DNA of 64,000 bases from Chelativorans xinjiangensis (GTDB lineage: Bacteria > Pseudomonadota > Alphaproteobacteria > Rhizobiales > Rhizobiaceae), in NCBI RefSeq assembly GCF_009812055.1, contig NZ_WQNH01000012.1, positions 30,245 through 94,244 on the forward strand. Direction: 5' to 3'. Shown here piece after piece: positions 9,990 through 19,348 of the stretch (positions are counted from its first letter, which is position 1; every line of letters starts with the position of its first letter). A model generated the notes under the pieces. That model saw only the letters and a program-made list of their open reading frames with translations, was not told the DNA's origin and did no database searches. A program made the position numbers and the translations under genes.

Positions 9990-10029
9990 GGGTGTGCCAC
10001 TCTGGCGGCATACCGAAGAGGAGAGATCG

Positions 10030-10398
10030 ATGACACCGTTTTTGCCCGCCCACGCGGCCGTATGGTTTGAAATCCCGGTGAGCGATATGGGCCGCGCCAG
10101 GGAGTTCTACGGCGCAGTGCTTCAAAACGAGCTGACGGACATGGAAGGGCCAAACCCGATGGCTCGTTTCGCGGCAAAGGAGGAAAACTCCGTCGCCGGC
10201 CATCTTTACCCCGGAAAACCTGCTTCCGAGGGCACCGGCATCACCATCCATCTGGCCGTTTCCACGCCTTTGGAAGAAGCCATGGAGCGGGTGACGGCGA
10301 ATGGCGGCAAGGTAGTCTCCCCCATCGTCACTATTCCTGCGGGCCGTTTCGTGTATTGTCTCGATCCGGACGGCAATAGCTTCGGGCTGTTTACGTAA
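10030..10398 (+). CDS. VOC family protein (glyoxalase/bleomycin-resistance-like)
   Basis: Small cytoplasmic protein of 122 residues with one pair of beta-alpha-beta-beta-beta modules: AAVWFEIPVSDMGRAREFY at the N-terminus and FVYCLDPDGNSFGLF at the C-terminus, both typical of VOC proteins. Metal ligands of true glyoxalases are not clearly conserved, so an enzymatic role is uncertain. ATG 10030 has a GAAGAGGAGAG ribosome site. It sits 12 bases before the YafY regulator, a pairing common for antibiotic- or aldehyde-responsive cassettes. Confidence 0.8.
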   Translation: MTPFLPAHAAVWFEIPVSDMGRAREFYGAVLQNELTDMEGPNPMARFAAKEENSVAGHLYPGKPASEGTGITIHLAVSTPLEEAMERVTANGGKVVSPIVTIPAGRFVYCLDPDGNSFGLFT

Positions 10399-10410
10399 GG
10401 AGCGGCCTTC

Positions 10411-11115
10411 ATGCGGCGTGCGGACCGGCTCTTTCAGATCGTTCAACATTTGCGCGGCGGACGGCTTGTGACCGCGCGTCTTCTCTCGGAGCGGCTCGAG
10501 GTCTCCGAGCGCACCATCTACCGCGACATTGCCGACCTGCAGTCGACGGGCGTGCCCATAGACGGCGAGGCCGGCGTCGGCTACCTGATGCGCGAAGGCT
10601 TCGAGCTGCCGCCGCTGATGTTCACGCGCGATGAGATCGTAGCGCTGGTGGCCGGCGCGCGCATGGTGCGCGCCTTCGGCGGTGCCGCCATGGCGCGCGC
10701 GGCCGAGGAAGCACTGATCAAGATCAGCACGGTGCTGCCGGAAAACGAGCGCGAGCGCATTTCGCGCACTGAGATCCACACGCCCAACTGGGTGATCAGC
10801 GACGCCGAGCGTCAGGCCATCGATGCTCTGGAGCACGCGGTGGAGAGCCGGCGCGTGCTTCGCCTCGACTACCGCGACGAAGCCGGGCGCATGAGCCAGC
10901 GCGACGTGCGGCCGCTCGGCCTGTGGTTCTGGGGCAAGGTATGGACGCTGGTCGGCTGGTGCGAGCTGCGGGACGACTTCCGTGCTTTCCGCATCGACCG
11001 CATCGTCGTCATGCAGGAGGCGGGGCGCGGCTTCAAGCCGGAGCGCGGCAAGCAGCTCGGGGATTTTTATCGGCAACTGGAGCTGCGCGAATGCTCAGGC
11101 AACGGGCATGCGTGA
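10411..11115 (+). CDS. YafY-family transcriptional regulator (HTH_11 + WYL)
   Basis: DNA-binding regulator of 234 residues. The N-terminal winged helix (about 1-60) contains LLSERLEVSERTIYRDIADL, and a WYL domain (about 130-225) binds an unknown small ligand. AAGGAGC precedes the start. The stop codon falls in the loop of a GGGCATGC/GCATGCCC hairpin. The likely targets are its own VOC operon, through the perfect dyad at 9966-9989, and possibly the DUF1127-PfpI pair. Confidence 0.85.
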   Translation: MRRADRLFQIVQHLRGGRLVTARLLSERLEVSERTIYRDIADLQSTGVPIDGEAGVGYLMREGFELPPLMFTRDEIVALVAGARMVRAFGGAAMARAAEEALIKISTVLPENERERISRTEIHTPNWVISDAERQAIDALEHAVESRRVLRLDYRDEAGRMSQRDVRPLGLWFWGKVWTLVGWCELRDDFRAFRIDRIVVMQEAGRGFKPERGKQLGDFYRQLELRECSGNGHA

Positions 11116-11130
11116 AGCATGCCCTTCCTT
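11104..11130 (+). terminator. hairpin at the yafY-like stop codon
   Basis: GGGCATGC (11104-11111) and GCATGCCC (11117-11124) form an 8-bp stem with a five-base loop, followed by TTCCTT. The T-run is imperfect, so termination is plausible but not certain. The coding stop (11113-11115) lies within the loop. Confidence 0.5.
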
Positions 11131-11152
11131 CCGCAAGGGCAGGGAAGCGGTC

Positions 11153-11256
11153 AGAGCGCCGCGCGTCCAAATGGACGCGCGAAGGACGCTCTATGTCTTT
11201 GAATCTACGCATCGTGCTTTCCGAAAATCGATTCCGATTTTCGGGCCGATGCGCTA
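11153..11256 (-). repeat. palindromic intergenic repeat, family C copy 1
   Basis: Read on the reverse strand it begins TAGCGCATCGGCCCG, continues into a palindrome AAAATCGGAATCGATTTT, then GCACGATGCGTAGATTC, and ends in a second hairpin with arms AGAGCG/CGCTCT. The same order occurs at 50838-50944 on the forward strand. The first three bases are the argG stop codon. It resembles the two-palindrome mosaic elements (RIME-type) of rhizobia, but the family name is not verified. Confidence 0.85.
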
Positions 11257-12474
11257 GTCCCGCTTCCTTGCCGCCAGCGTCCTCAGCCGCAGGGCATTGA
11301 GGCGGATGAAACCTTCGGCGTCCTTTTGATCGTAGGCGCCGCGGTCGTCCTCGAAGGTCACCAGGGCGTCGGAATAGAGCGACTTGTCGGACTTGCGGCC
11401 GGTGACGATGACGTTGCCCTTATAGAGCTTCAGCCGCACCTCGCCCTCGACGTCTTCCTGGCTCTTGTCAATCGCCGCCTGCAGCATCTCGCGCTCGGGG
11501 GAGAACCAGAAGCCGTTGTAGATGAGTTCCGCATAGCGCGGCATCAGCTCATCCTTGAGGTGAGCCGCACCCCGGTCGAGGGTGATCGATTCCATGGCGC
11601 GGTGGGCGGCGAGAAGGATCGTGCCGCCCGGGGTCTCGTAGACGCCGCGCGACTTCATGCCGACGAAGCGGTTTTCCACCAGGTCGATGCGGCCGATGCC
11701 GTTGTCGCGGCCGAGATCGTTGAGGGCGGCGAGCAGTGTGGCCGGCGACATGGCTTTCCCGTCGAGCGCGACCGGATCGCCGGACTTGAACTGAAGCGTG
11801 ATCTCCGTGACCTTGTCCGGCGCCTCCATGGGCGAGATGGTGCGCTGATGGACGAATTCCGGCGGTTCGCTCCACGGATCCTCCAGCACCTTGCCCTCCG
11901 ACGATGAGTGCAGGAGGTTGGCGTCGACCGAGAATGGGGCCTCACCCTTCTTGTCCTTCGGCACCGGAATCTGGTGCTGCTCGGCGAAATTCATGAGGTC
12001 GGTGCGCGACTTGAACGCCCAGTCGCGCCAGGGCGCGATGACCTTGATGTCAGGGTTCAACGCGTAGGCTGAAAGCTCATAGCGCACCTGGTCGTTGCCC
12101 TTGCCGGTTGAGCCATGGGCGACCGCATCGGCGCCGGTCTCGGCGGCAATCTCGACAAGATGCTTGGCGATCAGCGGCCGCGCGATCGAGGTGCCGAGCA
12201 GATAGATGCCTTCATAGACCGCGTTGGCGCGAAACATCGGGAAGACGAAGTCGCGGACAAACTCCTCCCGGACGTCTACGATCCGGATGTCCTTGATGCC
12301 GAGCATCTCGGCCTTCTTGCGCGCCGGCTCAAGCTCGTCGCCCTGGCCGAGATCGGCGGTGAAGGTGACGACCTCCGCGCCGAGTTCCGTCTGCAACCAT
12401 TTGAGGATGATCGAGGTGTCGAGGCCGCCCGAATAGGCCAGAACGACCTTCTTTACGTCTGTGTGCTTCGCCAT
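11254..12474 (-). CDS. argG: argininosuccinate synthase
   Basis: Condenses citrulline and aspartate using ATP in arginine biosynthesis. It has 406 residues. The PP-loop motif AYSGGLDTS occupies residues 13-21. The citrulline/aspartate-binding stretches [11 protein letters not shown] and [13 protein letters not shown] are present. Start ATG 12474 follows a standard leader, and a promoter is predicted at 12531-12558. The gene ends at KRD-TAG, where TAG is also the end of repeat C1. Convergent with the YafY-like gene. Confidence 0.96.
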   Translation of the reverse strand: MAKHTDVKKVVLAYSGGLDTSIILKWLQTELGAEVVTFTADLGQGDELEPARKKAEMLGIKDIRIVDVREEFVRDFVFPMFRANAVYEGIYLLGTSIARPLIAKHLVEIAAETGADAVAHGSTGKGNDQVRYELSAYALNPDIKVIAPWRDWAFKSRTDLMNFAEQHQIPVPKDKKGEAPFSVDANLLHSSSEGKVLEDPWSEPPEFVHQRTISPMEAPDKVTEITLQFKSGDPVALDGKAMSPATLLAALNDLGRDNGIGRIDLVENRFVGMKSRGVYETPGGTILLAAHRAMESITLDRGAAHLKDELMPRYAELIYNGFWFSPEREMLQAAIDKSQEDVEGEVRLKLYKGNVIVTGRKSDKSLYSDALVTFEDDRGAYDQKDAEGFIRLNALRLRTLAARKRD

Positions 12475-12530
12475 GGTCTTTTCCGGTGATTGGATGTCCG
12501 GCGCGCCCGGGGCCGGTTTGCGCGGGCACT

Positions 12531-12558
12531 ATTATCAGGAAAAGACAAAGGGGCAAGC
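12531..12558 (-). promoter_or_regulatory. candidate promoter of argG
   Basis: On the reverse strand TTGCCC (12553-12558) and TAATAG (12531-12536) are 16 bases apart, placing the transcript start about 50 bases before the argG ATG. The -10 element is good. Confidence 0.45.
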
Positions 12559-12622
12559 CGCCCTCGCAAGGGCGACCTTTCCGCGAACCCGCGATTGGAG
12601 GCTGCAGGCGCAGCCGCGTGGC

Positions 12623-13123
12623 CTACTGGCAGTTCTGGATCGAATCGAGCGCTGCCGTCATGCCCAGAAGCGAGAAGGTGTAGCGGGTGTCGTTGCCGCG
12701 ACCGGACTTCGCCGCCACCGTCATGTCGGAGCCGGCCTTCATGGCGGCGATGAGCTGTGGCTCCTCCGCCGCGTTCTCCAGCCACGCCGACTTTTCCTGC
12801 GTGAACATGCTGAACGATCGGCCGTCCACCGTCACCGTGACCTTCGAGCCTTCCTGGAGGCTATAGCCGGCGATGAATTGCGGTTCGTAGGCGACGTTCT
12901 GGCCCGGCTTCTGGCTGACGAAGAAGAAGATGTCGCCGTGATCGAGGCTTGACGGTTCCTTCTGCTTCGGCACGCTCATCACATAGCAGACCTTACCGTT
13001 ACCAGACTGGTAGCTGTAGGTGCCCCAGTCGCGGTGCTGCCCGACGGCTGTCGCCTGTGCGAAGGCCGGCCCCGCGGCCGCGACCGCGCAAAACAGAAAG
13101 AGCGACGAAAAAATCCCACGCAT
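12623..13123 (-). CDS. invasion-associated locus B (IalB) family protein
   Basis: Exported protein of 166 residues from ATG 13123, with a signal peptide (MRGIFSSLFLFCAVAAAG...AFA). The mature part has the IalB-type core: CYVMSVPKQKEP, DIFFFVSQKPG, a VTVTVDGRSFSMF strand and a closing cysteine pair region (SIQNCQ). IalB proteins are periplasmic or outer-membrane-associated in Hyphomicrobiales, with no settled biochemical role. An in-frame ATG at 13168 would add 15 residues but lacks a ribosome site. The AT-rich stretch 13124-13369 downstream of the YkvA gene carries no gene I can support. Confidence 0.8.
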   Translation of the reverse strand: MRGIFSSLFLFCAVAAAGPAFAQATAVGQHRDWGTYSYQSGNGKVCYVMSVPKQKEPSSLDHGDIFFFVSQKPGQNVAYEPQFIAGYSLQEGSKVTVTVDGRSFSMFTQEKSAWLENAAEEPQLIAAMKAGSDMTVAAKSGRGNDTRYTFSLLGMTAALDSIQNCQ

Positions 13124-13369
13124 TGTCCCTGACCGTATCTTTGTCTGCCGTGTGTTTGTAAAGCACATCAGAGGCTTACGCCCGATGGCTTCATTTTTAT
13201 TTAATCTGGGTTACCAAAGAGTGAAGCTGCATGAAATATCGCCCGCCTCTTCTTAAAAGAGCTCACCGAGCGTTCCTGCCGGCCGCTTCACACCCCACGT
13301 AGAAGGTTGAATCGGATGAAAAAGGCAAGAGTTTGACCCGGCTGCGCGGCGTCGAATGCCCGCCGTTCT

Positions 13370-13741
13370 TCATTCGGCGTCTTCGAGGGCGCGCTTGGCG
13401 GCCAGCCGGTGGGCGGGGGTGATGTGCGAGCGCACGGCGCCGAGCGCTGCTGCCAGAACAGCCATATCATCTGTGAAGCCGAAACCGGCGAGGAAGTCGG
13501 GCACCATGTCGAGGGGCAGGACAAAATAAGCGAGTGCGGCGAGCAAGATGCCGCGCACGCGCGGCGGCGTTTCGCGATCAAGCGCGCAATAGTAGCCGGC
13601 GATCACATCTTCCATGAATGGCACCTGGCGGGCCGCTTTCTTGGCGGTGCGCCAAAATTTGCGGCGAACATCCTCTTCGTGGCGGCCGTGCTCGTCGGCG
13701 CTGCCGGGAACAAGGATCTCGCCGATCTTCACGTCGTCCAT
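13370..13741 (-). CDS. YkvA/DUF1232 family membrane protein
   Basis: A 123-residue protein with the DUF1232 signature: GILLAALAYFVLPLDMVPDFLAGFGFTDD forms one hydrophobic hairpin with the invariant P-D...P-D pattern, followed by a second segment (AVLAAALGAV). AAGGAG precedes ATG 13741. The function of the family is unknown. It stands alone between ialB and pcd, all on the reverse strand. Confidence 0.8.
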   Translation of the reverse strand: MDDVKIGEILVPGSADEHGRHEEDVRRKFWRTAKKAARQVPFMEDVIAGYYCALDRETPPRVRGILLAALAYFVLPLDMVPDFLAGFGFTDDMAVLAAALGAVRSHITPAHRLAAKRALEDAE

Positions 13742-13808
13742 GACTGTCGCTCCTTGCCGGGATGATGTGGGGAGGACTGCGCCCGGATGCAATGCCAGCT
13801 ATCGGGGG

Positions 13809-14105
13809 CTATCGGGCGGCGAAGGCGTTCATCCTCTTCGCCAGCTTGACGTCGAGCTCCGTCAGGCCGCCGGCGTCGTGGGTGGTGAGGGTGACGTCGA
13901 CGGTCTTGTAGACGTTCGACCACTCGGGATGATGGTCGAGCTTCTCGGCGGCCAGCGCCGCCCGCGTCATGAAGCCGAAGGCTTCGTTGAAATTGGCGAA
14001 GACGAAGCGCCGCTCGATGGCCGCGCCGTCACGCGCAAGGCTCCAGCCTTCGAGTTCCACCAGTGCCTCTTCCACCTGTTTGTTCTCGAGTTTCTCCCTT
14101 GCCAT
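13809..14105 (-). CDS. 4a-hydroxytetrahydrobiopterin dehydratase (pterin-4a-carbinolamine dehydratase)
   Basis: PCD/DCoH-fold enzyme of 98 residues. The active-site motif appears as EKLDHHPEW, with the histidine pair and the conserved Pro-Glu-Trp, followed by [20 protein letters not shown]. It dehydrates the pterin product of aromatic amino-acid hydroxylases, or may act in cofactor salvage; no phenylalanine hydroxylase is seen nearby. GGAGAGG supports ATG 14105. Divergent from the phosphatase gene, whose start is only 29 bases away. Confidence 0.9.
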   Translation of the reverse strand: MAREKLENKQVEEALVELEGWSLARDGAAIERRFVFANFNEAFGFMTRAALAAEKLDHHPEWSNVYKTVDVTLTTHDAGGLTELDVKLAKRMNAFAAR

Positions 14106-14134
14106 GAAACCTCTCCGTGCTATCGCGTAGTGGC

Positions 14135-14677
14135 ATGAAGGATAATACACCTCGCGCGGGCGAACAGGCCCGCACAGCCATCCTTTTCGTTTGCCTCGGC
14201 AATATCTGCCGCTCGCCGCTGGCGGAAGGCATCTTTCGTGCCGTCGTTTCCGAGCGCGGCCTGGAGCATGCTTTCCATCTGGATTCGGCCGGCACCGGCG
14301 CCTGGCACGCGGGCTCGCCGCCGGATCCACGGTCGGTGGCTACCGCGCGCCGCTTCGGCCTCGATATTTCCGGGCAAAGGGCGCGCCAGGTGGAGCCCGA
14401 GGATTTTTCCCGCTTCGATATCATCCTGGCCATGGACCGCGCCAACGTTGGCGCACTGCGCCAGCGGGCGCCGAAGGAAGCGCATGGGCGCATCCACCTA
14501 TTCCTCGACTATGCGCTCGGCGGGCCGGAGGAGATACCGGATCCCTATTACGGCGGGGACGACGGCTTCGCCGCAGTCTACCGCACGCTCCGCGAAGCTT
14601 CCGATGCGCTGGTGGCGAGGCTTGCCGAGCGCGATGGCTCCGCCCGCATCAGCGGCCAGGCTTCCTCGACGATATAG
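14135..14677 (+). CDS. low-molecular-weight protein-tyrosine phosphatase
   Basis: Cytoplasmic phosphatase of 180 residues. The P-loop CLGNICR (Cys20 to Arg26, CX5R) and the general-acid aspartate in IPDPYYGG (Asp136) are intact. The 14-residue N-terminal extension and the C-terminal tail after ARLAERD are longer than the family core. A GTG at 14117 is an alternative start. Its last 100 bases overlap the end of the convergent 2'-5' RNA ligase gene. Confidence 0.9.
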   Translation: MKDNTPRAGEQARTAILFVCLGNICRSPLAEGIFRAVVSERGLEHAFHLDSAGTGAWHAGSPPDPRSVATARRFGLDISGQRARQVEPEDFSRFDIILAMDRANVGALRQRAPKEAHGRIHLFLDYALGGPEEIPDPYYGGDDGFAAVYRTLREASDALVARLAERDGSARISGQASSTI

Positions 14678-15177
14678 GGTCCGCCGCCGACCGAATCGCG
14701 CGCCGACATCAGGACGAAACGCCCGACCCGGAACGGCACCGTAGCGAAATTGCCCCGCGCCGACAGATAGGCAGCGACTTCGTGGGGGCTCGTGCTTTTC
14801 AGCCGCGCGAGCGTTACATGCGGTGTGAACTTGCGCGGATCCGGGGCGAGGCCGAGCCGCTGGCAGATGCGCTCGATTTCGCCTTGCAAGGCATAGAGGT
14901 CCGGCGAGGCGGCTACACCCGCCCATACCGCGTGCGGCTTCTTCTGGCCGAAGGCGCCGACTCCGGAAAGTGTGAGCGAGAAGGCCGGCCGCCGCACCCG
15001 GTCGAGGGCGTTGGCGACCTCGTCGGCGACGTGGCCTTCGACATCGCCGATGAAACGCAAGGTGAGGTGGTAGTTCTCGACATCGACCCACCGGGCTCCC
15101 GGCAGGCCGCCGCGCAGAAGCGAAAGGGACAGCGCCGCATCGCGCGGAATCTCGAGGGCGGTGAAAAGTCGCGGCAT
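14578..15177 (-). CDS. thpR: RNA 2',3'-cyclic phosphodiesterase / 2'-5' RNA ligase
   Basis: 2H-phosphoesterase of 199 residues with both catalytic motifs: HLTL (His37) and HVTL (His120). It acts on RNA 2',3'-cyclic ends; the physiological substrate is unsettled. The last 25 or so residues (after EEAWPLM) are low-complexity Ser/Ala/Arg and are encoded opposite the phosphatase gene. A shorter natural product is therefore possible only if the stop were gained by error; the frame itself is intact. Confidence 0.88.
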   Translation of the reverse strand: MPRLFTALEIPRDAALSLSLLRGGLPGARWVDVENYHLTLRFIGDVEGHVADEVANALDRVRRPAFSLTLSGVGAFGQKKPHAVWAGVAASPDLYALQGEIERICQRLGLAPDPRKFTPHVTLARLKSTSPHEVAAYLSARGNFATVPFRVGRFVLMSARDSVGGGPYIVEEAWPLMRAEPSRSASLATSASEASRSVR

Positions 15178-15259
15178 GGCAACCTCCTCGAATCTCTATG
15201 TCTATCGTCAGCGAATCATCGATTGAGCACCGGGGCAAGCGCTTTCTGGCGCCTGCGGC

Positions 15260-15940
15260 TCACATCTCGGGCTTTTCCCCTTCGACGAGGGCCTCGACAC
15301 GGGGGAGCATGCGCTCCACCATCAGGTCCACACCCTTTGCGTTGGGATGCATGCCGTCCTCGAGCAGCAGCGAGCCGTTGGCCGCTACGCCGTCGAGGAA
15401 GAACGGGACCAGCGGCAGGTCGTGTTTTTCCGCCAGTCGCGGGTAGATGGCGTTGAACGCCTCTTGGTAGTCCGGCCCCAGATTGGGCGCGGCGTACATG
15501 CCGACGAGCAGCACGTCGATGCCGCGCTGGCGAAGCCGGGTAACGATTTCGTCCAGGTTTTTTTCCGTGGCGGCAGGGGAGAGACCGCGCAGCATGTCGT
15601 TGGCGCCGAGCTCCAGGATCACAAGGTCCGTACCTTCGGGGACCGACCAGTCGAGCCGTGACAGGCCGCCGCTGGTGGTATCGCCGGAGACGCCGGCATT
15701 CGCCACGGTGACGTCGTTGCCGTTGTCACGCATCGCGGTCTCCAGCTTCTCCGGAAAGGCTTCTCCCGGTGCCAGTTGGTAACCGGCCATCAAGCTATCG
15801 CCGAAGCCGACGATGTCGAAGGCCTCCGCCCACGCCGGCCGCGCACCGGGCATCAGCAGAAGGACGAGGATGAGCGCCGATGACATTTTCGTGAGCGACA
15901 CGATAGCACCGGAAATCTTGTCCAAAGGTTTGAATAGCAT
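15260..15940 (-). CDS. arylesterase / TesA-like SGNH hydrolase
   Basis: Secreted or periplasmic GDSL esterase, 226 residues from ATG 15940, or 208 from ATG 15886, which places the signal peptide MSSALILVLLLMPGARPAWA at the very N-terminus. Block I GFGDSL (Ser49), block III GANDML and block V DGMHPN supply the SGNH catalytic residues. It is divergent from the YbbA/YbbP-like ABC pair; tesA-ybbA-ybbP is a widely conserved neighbourhood. Confidence 0.88.
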   Translation of the reverse strand: MLFKPLDKISGAIVSLTKMSSALILVLLLMPGARPAWAEAFDIVGFGDSLMAGYQLAPGEAFPEKLETAMRDNGNDVTVANAGVSGDTTSGGLSRLDWSVPEGTDLVILELGANDMLRGLSPAATEKNLDEIVTRLRQRGIDVLLVGMYAAPNLGPDYQEAFNAIYPRLAEKHDLPLVPFFLDGVAANGSLLLEDGMHPNAKGVDLMVERMLPRVEALVEGEKPEM

Positions 15941-16003
15941 GAAACTCAACCCATATCTGCCGAAGCCGCGCCCGCGACATCTCTCATATAGGACGCCCCG
16001 CCC

Positions 16004-16702
16004 GTGACCAAACCCGCCATCGATCTGGACAACGTTTCCCTGACGCTCGGTGAGGGTGCATCCTCCGTCCACGTGCTCAAGGGCGTCAGCCTGGCAGTCG
16101 AACATGGCCAATCCACGGCCATTGTCGGCCCTTCCGGCTCCGGCAAGTCGACATTGCTGATGGTGATCGCCGGGCTGGAGAAGGTGGACAGCGGCACGGT
16201 GCGCGTTGCCGACCGGACGCTCAACGGCTTGAGCGAGGATGCGGTTGCAGCCTTCCGCGGCCGCACCATCGGCATCGTCTTCCAGTCTTTTCATCTCATC
16301 CCCAACATGACGGCGCTGGAGAACGTCGCCGTCCCGCTGGAACTCGCCGGCCATGGCGATCCCTTCGGTCTCGCCGAGAAGGAGCTTGAAGCGGTGGGGC
16401 TGAAGGACCGTTTGACCCACTATCCGGGCGAGCTTTCCGGCGGTGAGCAACAGCGCGTGGCGATTGCCCGCGCGCTGGCGCCGGAGCCGGCCATCATGAT
16501 TGCCGATGAGCCTACGGGCAATCTTGACCAGGCGACGGGGCGGCAGATCGCCGACCTGTTGTTCGAGACGGCGCGCGAGCGCGGCACGACGCTGGCACTG
16601 GTGACCCACGATCCGGCACTCGCCGCGCGCTGCGACCGGCAGGTGGCGATGCGCTCCGGCCGGATCGAGGAGGCCGCGCCCGAACCCGCTTCGGCCGGCT
16701 GA
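16004..16702 (+). CDS. ABC transporter ATP-binding protein (YbbA/LolD-like)
   Basis: ATPase of 232 residues with Walker A GPSGSGKS (42-49), Q-loop FQSFHLIP, signature LSGGEQQR (about 144-151) and Walker B IMIADEPT (about 164-171). The GTG start at 16004 is needed because no in-frame ATG precedes the core. It pairs with the next gene, a FtsX-type permease, ten bases downstream. The substrate is unknown; LolD/MacB-type ATPases power lipoprotein or peptide movement rather than import. Confidence 0.92.
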   Translation: MTKPAIDLDNVSLTLGEGASSVHVLKGVSLAVEHGQSTAIVGPSGSGKSTLLMVIAGLEKVDSGTVRVADRTLNGLSEDAVAAFRGRTIGIVFQSFHLIPNMTALENVAVPLELAGHGDPFGLAEKELEAVGLKDRLTHYPGELSGGEQQRVAIARALAPEPAIMIADEPTGNLDQATGRQIADLLFETARERGTTLALVTHDPALAARCDRQVAMRSGRIEEAAPEPASAG

Positions 16703-16712
16703 GGCGCGGCCC

Positions 16713-19328
16713 ATGTTCCGCTCCGACGCCACGGCCATCGATGGGAAAACGGACAGCCTCTCCGCCGGACGCGCCGAGAGGCGTGGCGGGGCGGGGCCTC
16801 AACTGGCAATGCGCTTTGCCCTGCGCGAGATGCGCGGCGGGTTCTCCGGCTTTTTCATCTTTCTTGCCTGCATTGCGCTGGGAGTGGCGGCTATCGGCGG
16901 GGTAAACTCCGTCGCTCGCGCCATCAGCGCGGGCGTGGCCTCGCAGGGCCAGGAATTGCTCGGCGGCGACATCCGCTTCGAACTCAACCAGCGCCGCGCC
17001 GACGCGGCCGAGCATGCCTGGCTGGCGGGCCTCGGCCAGCTTGCCGAAAGCGCCAATATGCGCTCCATGGCCCGTCTTACCGATGGTTCCGACCAGGCGC
17101 TGGTCGAGGTGAAGGCGGTGGACGAGGCCTATCCGCTCTACGGGGCGCTTGTCACCGATCCAGCACTTTCCCATGACGCACTCTATGGCCTTGCGGATGG
17201 TGCCTATGGCGCGGCAGCGCCTTCGCTTCTTTTCGACCGGCTAGGCCTTTCCATCGGTGACCGGCTGATGCTCGGCGGGCAGACGTTCGAACTGCGCGCC
17301 AAGCTTGTCACCGAGCCGGATGCTATCTCCGATGGCTTCGGCTTCGCGCCACGCCTGATGGTCTCGCTGGAGGGGCTCGGTGCCGCCGGTCTCGTGCAGC
17401 CCGGCAGCCTGGTGGAGCACGCCTACAAGCTGCGCCTCGACGGCGATCCCGGCAATGCGGAGTTGCGCGCCCTGCGCGAGGAGGCGAGCGAGCGCTTCCC
17501 CGAAGCGGGATGGAGCGTCCGCACGCGGCTTAACGCTGCCCCGTCGCTGTCGGCCAATGTCGAGCGCTTCTCACAGTTCCTCACCCTTGTCGGGCTGACC
17601 GCGCTGGTGGTCGGGGGCGTCGGCGTGGCCAACGCGGTGCGCGCCTATCTTGACGGAAAACGCGCCGTCATCGCTACCTTCAAGAGCCTCGGCGCGTCGG
17701 GCGGCTTCGTTTTCTCGGTTTATCTCATGCAGGTCCTCATCATCGCCCTGATGGGGATCGGCGCCGGACTGGTGCTCGCCGCGCTGATGCCTTTTGCGGC
17801 GGGTGCTGCGCTTGCCTCGGTCCTGCCGGTGCCGAGCGAGGGCGGCATCTATCCTTCCGCGCTCGGGCTTGCCGCGCTGTTCGGCGTGCTGACGACGCTT
17901 GCCTTTGCACTGCTGCCGCTCGGCCGGGCGCGCGACGTGCCGGCGACGGCGCTGTTCCGCGAGATGGGGATCGACGCCAAGGGCTGGCCGCGTCTCTTCT
18001 ACGTGGTGCTGGCAGTTGCTATCGCTGCGATACTTGCCCTTCTCGCCATCCTTTATTCCGAGGAGCGGCGCATCGCCGCGATTTTCGTCGCCGCCGCCAT
18101 TGCCGCCTTCCTGGTGCTGCGCGGCGTGGGCTGGGCGGTGCAGGCCGTCGCTCGCCGCGCCCCACGCGTGCGCTCGACCGCCCTCAGGCTTGCCGTCGGC
18201 AATATCCATCGTCCCGGTGCGCTGACGCCGTCGGTCGTGCTGGCGCTCGGCCTCGGCCTCACCCTCATCGCCACCCTTACGCTGATCGACGGCAATCTGA
18301 GGCGGCAGATCGCCGGCAACCTGCCGGAGGTGGCGCCGAACTTCTTCTTCGTCGATATCCAGGCGGACCAGGTGGAGGATTTCGCTTCGCTGGTCGAGGC
18401 ACAAGCGTCGGATGGCAAACTCATCCGCGTGCCGATGCTGCGCGGGCGCATCATCGCGCTCAACGACGTCAGTGTGCGCGACATCGAGGTGCCGCCGGAG
18501 GGCGGCTGGGTGCTTCGCGGCGACCGCGGCATCACCTATTCGGACAACAAGCCGGAAAACGCCACGCTGACACAGGGCGAATGGTGGCCGGCCGGCTATG
18601 AAGGAGAGCCGCTCGTCTCGTTCACCGCGGACGAGGGCGTCGCGCTTGGCCTGAAGCTCGGCGACACTCTGACGGTGAATGTGCTCGGCCGCAATGTCAC
18701 CGCACGCATTGCCAGCTTCCGCCAGGTGGAGTGGGAGACGCTGGCCATGAACTTCGTCATGGTCTTCTCTCCCAACACCTTTACAGGCGCGCCCCATGCC
18801 TGGCTGGCGACGCTGACCGACGCCGGCGCCACGAGTGCCGACGAATCGCGCCTTCTGAACGCCGTCACACGCAGCTTCCCTACCATCACCACAGTTCGCG
18901 TGAAGGACGCGCTTGACGTTGTGAACCAGCTCGTCGGGCAACTTGCCACCGCCATAAGGGCGGCGGCGGCGGTGGCGCTCATCGCCTCGGTGCTCGTGCT
19001 CTCCGGAGCGCTCGCGGCCGGCAACCGCGCCCGCGTGCACGACGCTGTGGTACTGAAGACGCTGGGCGCGACGCGGCGCACGCTGATTGCCGCCTTCGCG
19101 CTGGAATATCTCCTGATCGGCCTTGCCACAGCGCTCTTTGCGCTGGCCGCCGGCGGTGTTGCGGCATGGTATGTGGTAACCCGCATCATGACGCTGCCCT
19201 GGAGCTTCCTGCCGGAGGTGGCGTTATCGACCGTCGTCATCGCCCTGGTGCTGACGGTCGGCTTCGGACTCGCCGGCACTTGGCGCGTGCTCGGCCACAA
19301 GGCTGCGCCGGTATTGCGGAACCTGTGA
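16713..19328 (+). CDS. FtsX-like ABC transporter permease (YbbP-like)
   Basis: Inner-membrane protein of 871 residues. It has an N-terminal transmembrane helix (GFFIFLACIALGVAAIGG), a large periplasmic domain, and a first FtsX block with helices near 290-400 and further segments near 425-475. A second periplasmic domain (about 520-740) and a second FtsX block ending with three helices follow. The N-terminal 35 residues are polar and variable. It forms a two-gene unit with the ATPase upstream. The role is inferred as export or release of a hydrophobic substrate. Confidence 0.9.
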   Translation: MFRSDATAIDGKTDSLSAGRAERRGGAGPQLAMRFALREMRGGFSGFFIFLACIALGVAAIGGVNSVARAISAGVASQGQELLGGDIRFELNQRRADAAEHAWLAGLGQLAESANMRSMARLTDGSDQALVEVKAVDEAYPLYGALVTDPALSHDALYGLADGAYGAAAPSLLFDRLGLSIGDRLMLGGQTFELRAKLVTEPDAISDGFGFAPRLMVSLEGLGAAGLVQPGSLVEHAYKLRLDGDPGNAELRALREEASERFPEAGWSVRTRLNAAPSLSANVERFSQFLTLVGLTALVVGGVGVANAVRAYLDGKRAVIATFKSLGASGGFVFSVYLMQVLIIALMGIGAGLVLAALMPFAAGAALASVLPVPSEGGIYPSALGLAALFGVLTTLAFALLPLGRARDVPATALFREMGIDAKGWPRLFYVVLAVAIAAILALLAILYSEERRIAAIFVAAAIAAFLVLRGVGWAVQAVARRAPRVRSTALRLAVGNIHRPGALTPSVVLALGLGLTLIATLTLIDGNLRRQIAGNLPEVAPNFFFVDIQADQVEDFASLVEAQASDGKLIRVPMLRGRIIALNDVSVRDIEVPPEGGWVLRGDRGITYSDNKPENATLTQGEWWPAGYEGEPLVSFTADEGVALGLKLGDTLTVNVLGRNVTARIASFRQVEWETLAMNFVMVFSPNTFTGAPHAWLATLTDAGATSADESRLLNAVTRSFPTITTVRVKDALDVVNQLVGQLATAIRAAAAVALIASVLVLSGALAAGNRARVHDAVVLKTLGATRRTLIAAFALEYLLIGLATALFALAAGGVAAWYVVTRIMTLPWSFLPEVALSTVVIALVLTVGFGLAGTWRVLGHKAAPVLRNL

Positions 19329-19348
19329 GATAGAAAGGGATCGGCCTT

